Shown here piece after piece: positions 63,799 through 64,000 of a stretch of DNA of 64,000 nt (within the stretch, counting starts at the first letter, position 1; each line of letters begins with the position of its first letter). The notes beneath the pieces were generated by a model, which was not told the origin of the DNA, searched no databases, and worked only from the letters and a program-made list of their open reading frames with translations. The DNA is from Serinicoccus marinus DSM 15273. Lineage in GTDB: Bacteria > Actinomycetota > Actinomycetes > Actinomycetales > Dermatophilaceae. Position numbers and translations under genes: made by a program. The DNA is taken from the NCBI RefSeq assembly GCF_008386315.1, contig NZ_CP043808.1, positions 2,852,001-2,916,000 of the forward strand. Direction: 5' to 3'.

Positions 63799-64000
63799 TC
63801 ACCTCTTCTCCAGCTTCGGGTCCAGCCAGTCCCGCAGTCCGTCGCCGAAGAGGTTGAAGCCGAGCACCGACAGCGCGATCGCCGCGCCGGGGATGAGCGC
63901 CAGGTGCGGCGCCGTGCGCAACGTGGTCTGCGCCTCGTAGAGCATCCGCCCCCAGCTCGCCTGGCCGGTCGGCGTGCCCAGGCCGAGGTAGGCCAGCGCC
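63799..64000 (-). CDS. oligopeptide/dipeptide ABC permease (DppC/OppC-like), 5' part outside the window
   Basis: The last 66 codons: ALAYLGLGTPTGQASWGRML, then PHLALIPGAAIALSVLGFNL and FGDGLRDWLDP before the stop. GLG.....SWG.ML and NL.GDGLRD.LDP are the C-terminal signature of DppC/OppC permeases. The matching ATPases are at 55483-57382, beyond the island. Confidence 0.93.
   Translation of the reverse strand, partial: ALAYLGLGTPTGQASWGRMLYEAQTTLRTAPHLALIPGAAIALSVLGFNLFGDGLRDWLDPKLEKR

Overview
The window reads as chromosome from a high-GC Gram-positive actinobacterium, most likely an Intrasporangiaceae/Ornithinimicrobiaceae-type genus. The main grounds are very GC-rich codon use with frequent GTG starts, and actinobacterial families such as DUF3073, DUF4307, the HerA-like DUF853 ATPase, SigE-family sigma factor, LCP and LytR_C proteins and a CysK/CysE pair. 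Genus-level placement is inference; no rRNA is present.

Layout. 0-10 kb: a lipoprotein end, NfeD-like and SPFH membrane proteins, an amidohydrolase stub, an alpha-glucosidase, gntK-gntP, a YigZ-like protein, a CopC-domain protein, DUF3073/DUF4307 genes and purM. 10.7-12.4 kb: a SigE-family sigma factor with a membrane partner, placed between purM and purF. 12.4-20 kb: purF, small membrane proteins, a frameshifted cell-wall-binding repeat protein, a sterol-carrier-like protein, arginine deiminase, SRP RNA, tRNA-Ser(GGA) and a HerA-like ATPase. 20-31.7 kb: LytR_C and SRPBCC proteins, an IS110-family element, tRNA-Ser(CGA), tadA, upp, an aminotransferase, a PH-domain protein, def, an esterase lipoprotein, an AbiEi/DUF559 gene between two palindromic repeats and a sugar transporter. 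31.9-36.6 kb: an aminotransferase with a D-2-hydroxyacid dehydrogenase, then an arsenic locus (ArsR-phosphatase fusion, aquaglyceroporin, a deleted arsC and an intact arsC). 36.6-45 kb: tRNA-Arg(ACG), tRNA-Ser(GCT), an LCP protein, cold-shock protein, tRNA-Ser(TGA), cysK-cysE, a large Fe-S oxidoreductase, dcd and tRNA-Gly(CCC). 45-57.4 kb: cutA, an aminotransferase, an acyl-CoA synthetase, an SDR, purU, a beta-lactamase-fold lipoprotein, a P1/S58 peptidase, pntAB and two oligopeptide ABC ATPases. 57.4-63.8 kb: a probable island that separates those ATPases from their permease, whose 3' end closes the window.

The island holds three toxin-antitoxin modules, a truncated permease start and a five- or six-gene cluster encoding a small secreted peptide, a lipoprotein, a peptidoglycan-binding adaptor and an ABC/FtsX exporter. 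That cluster is the best candidate for an undescribed system. 

Two global signals matter to a reader. The octamer GGTATGCC (either strand) is strongly over-represented and forces rare codons in several reading frames, but is missing from the exporter part of the island, the IS and the sigma module. Several otherwise canonical genes carry single-base frameshifts, many in C/G runs, so some 'pseudogenes' may be sequencing errors. Counts were made by eye.
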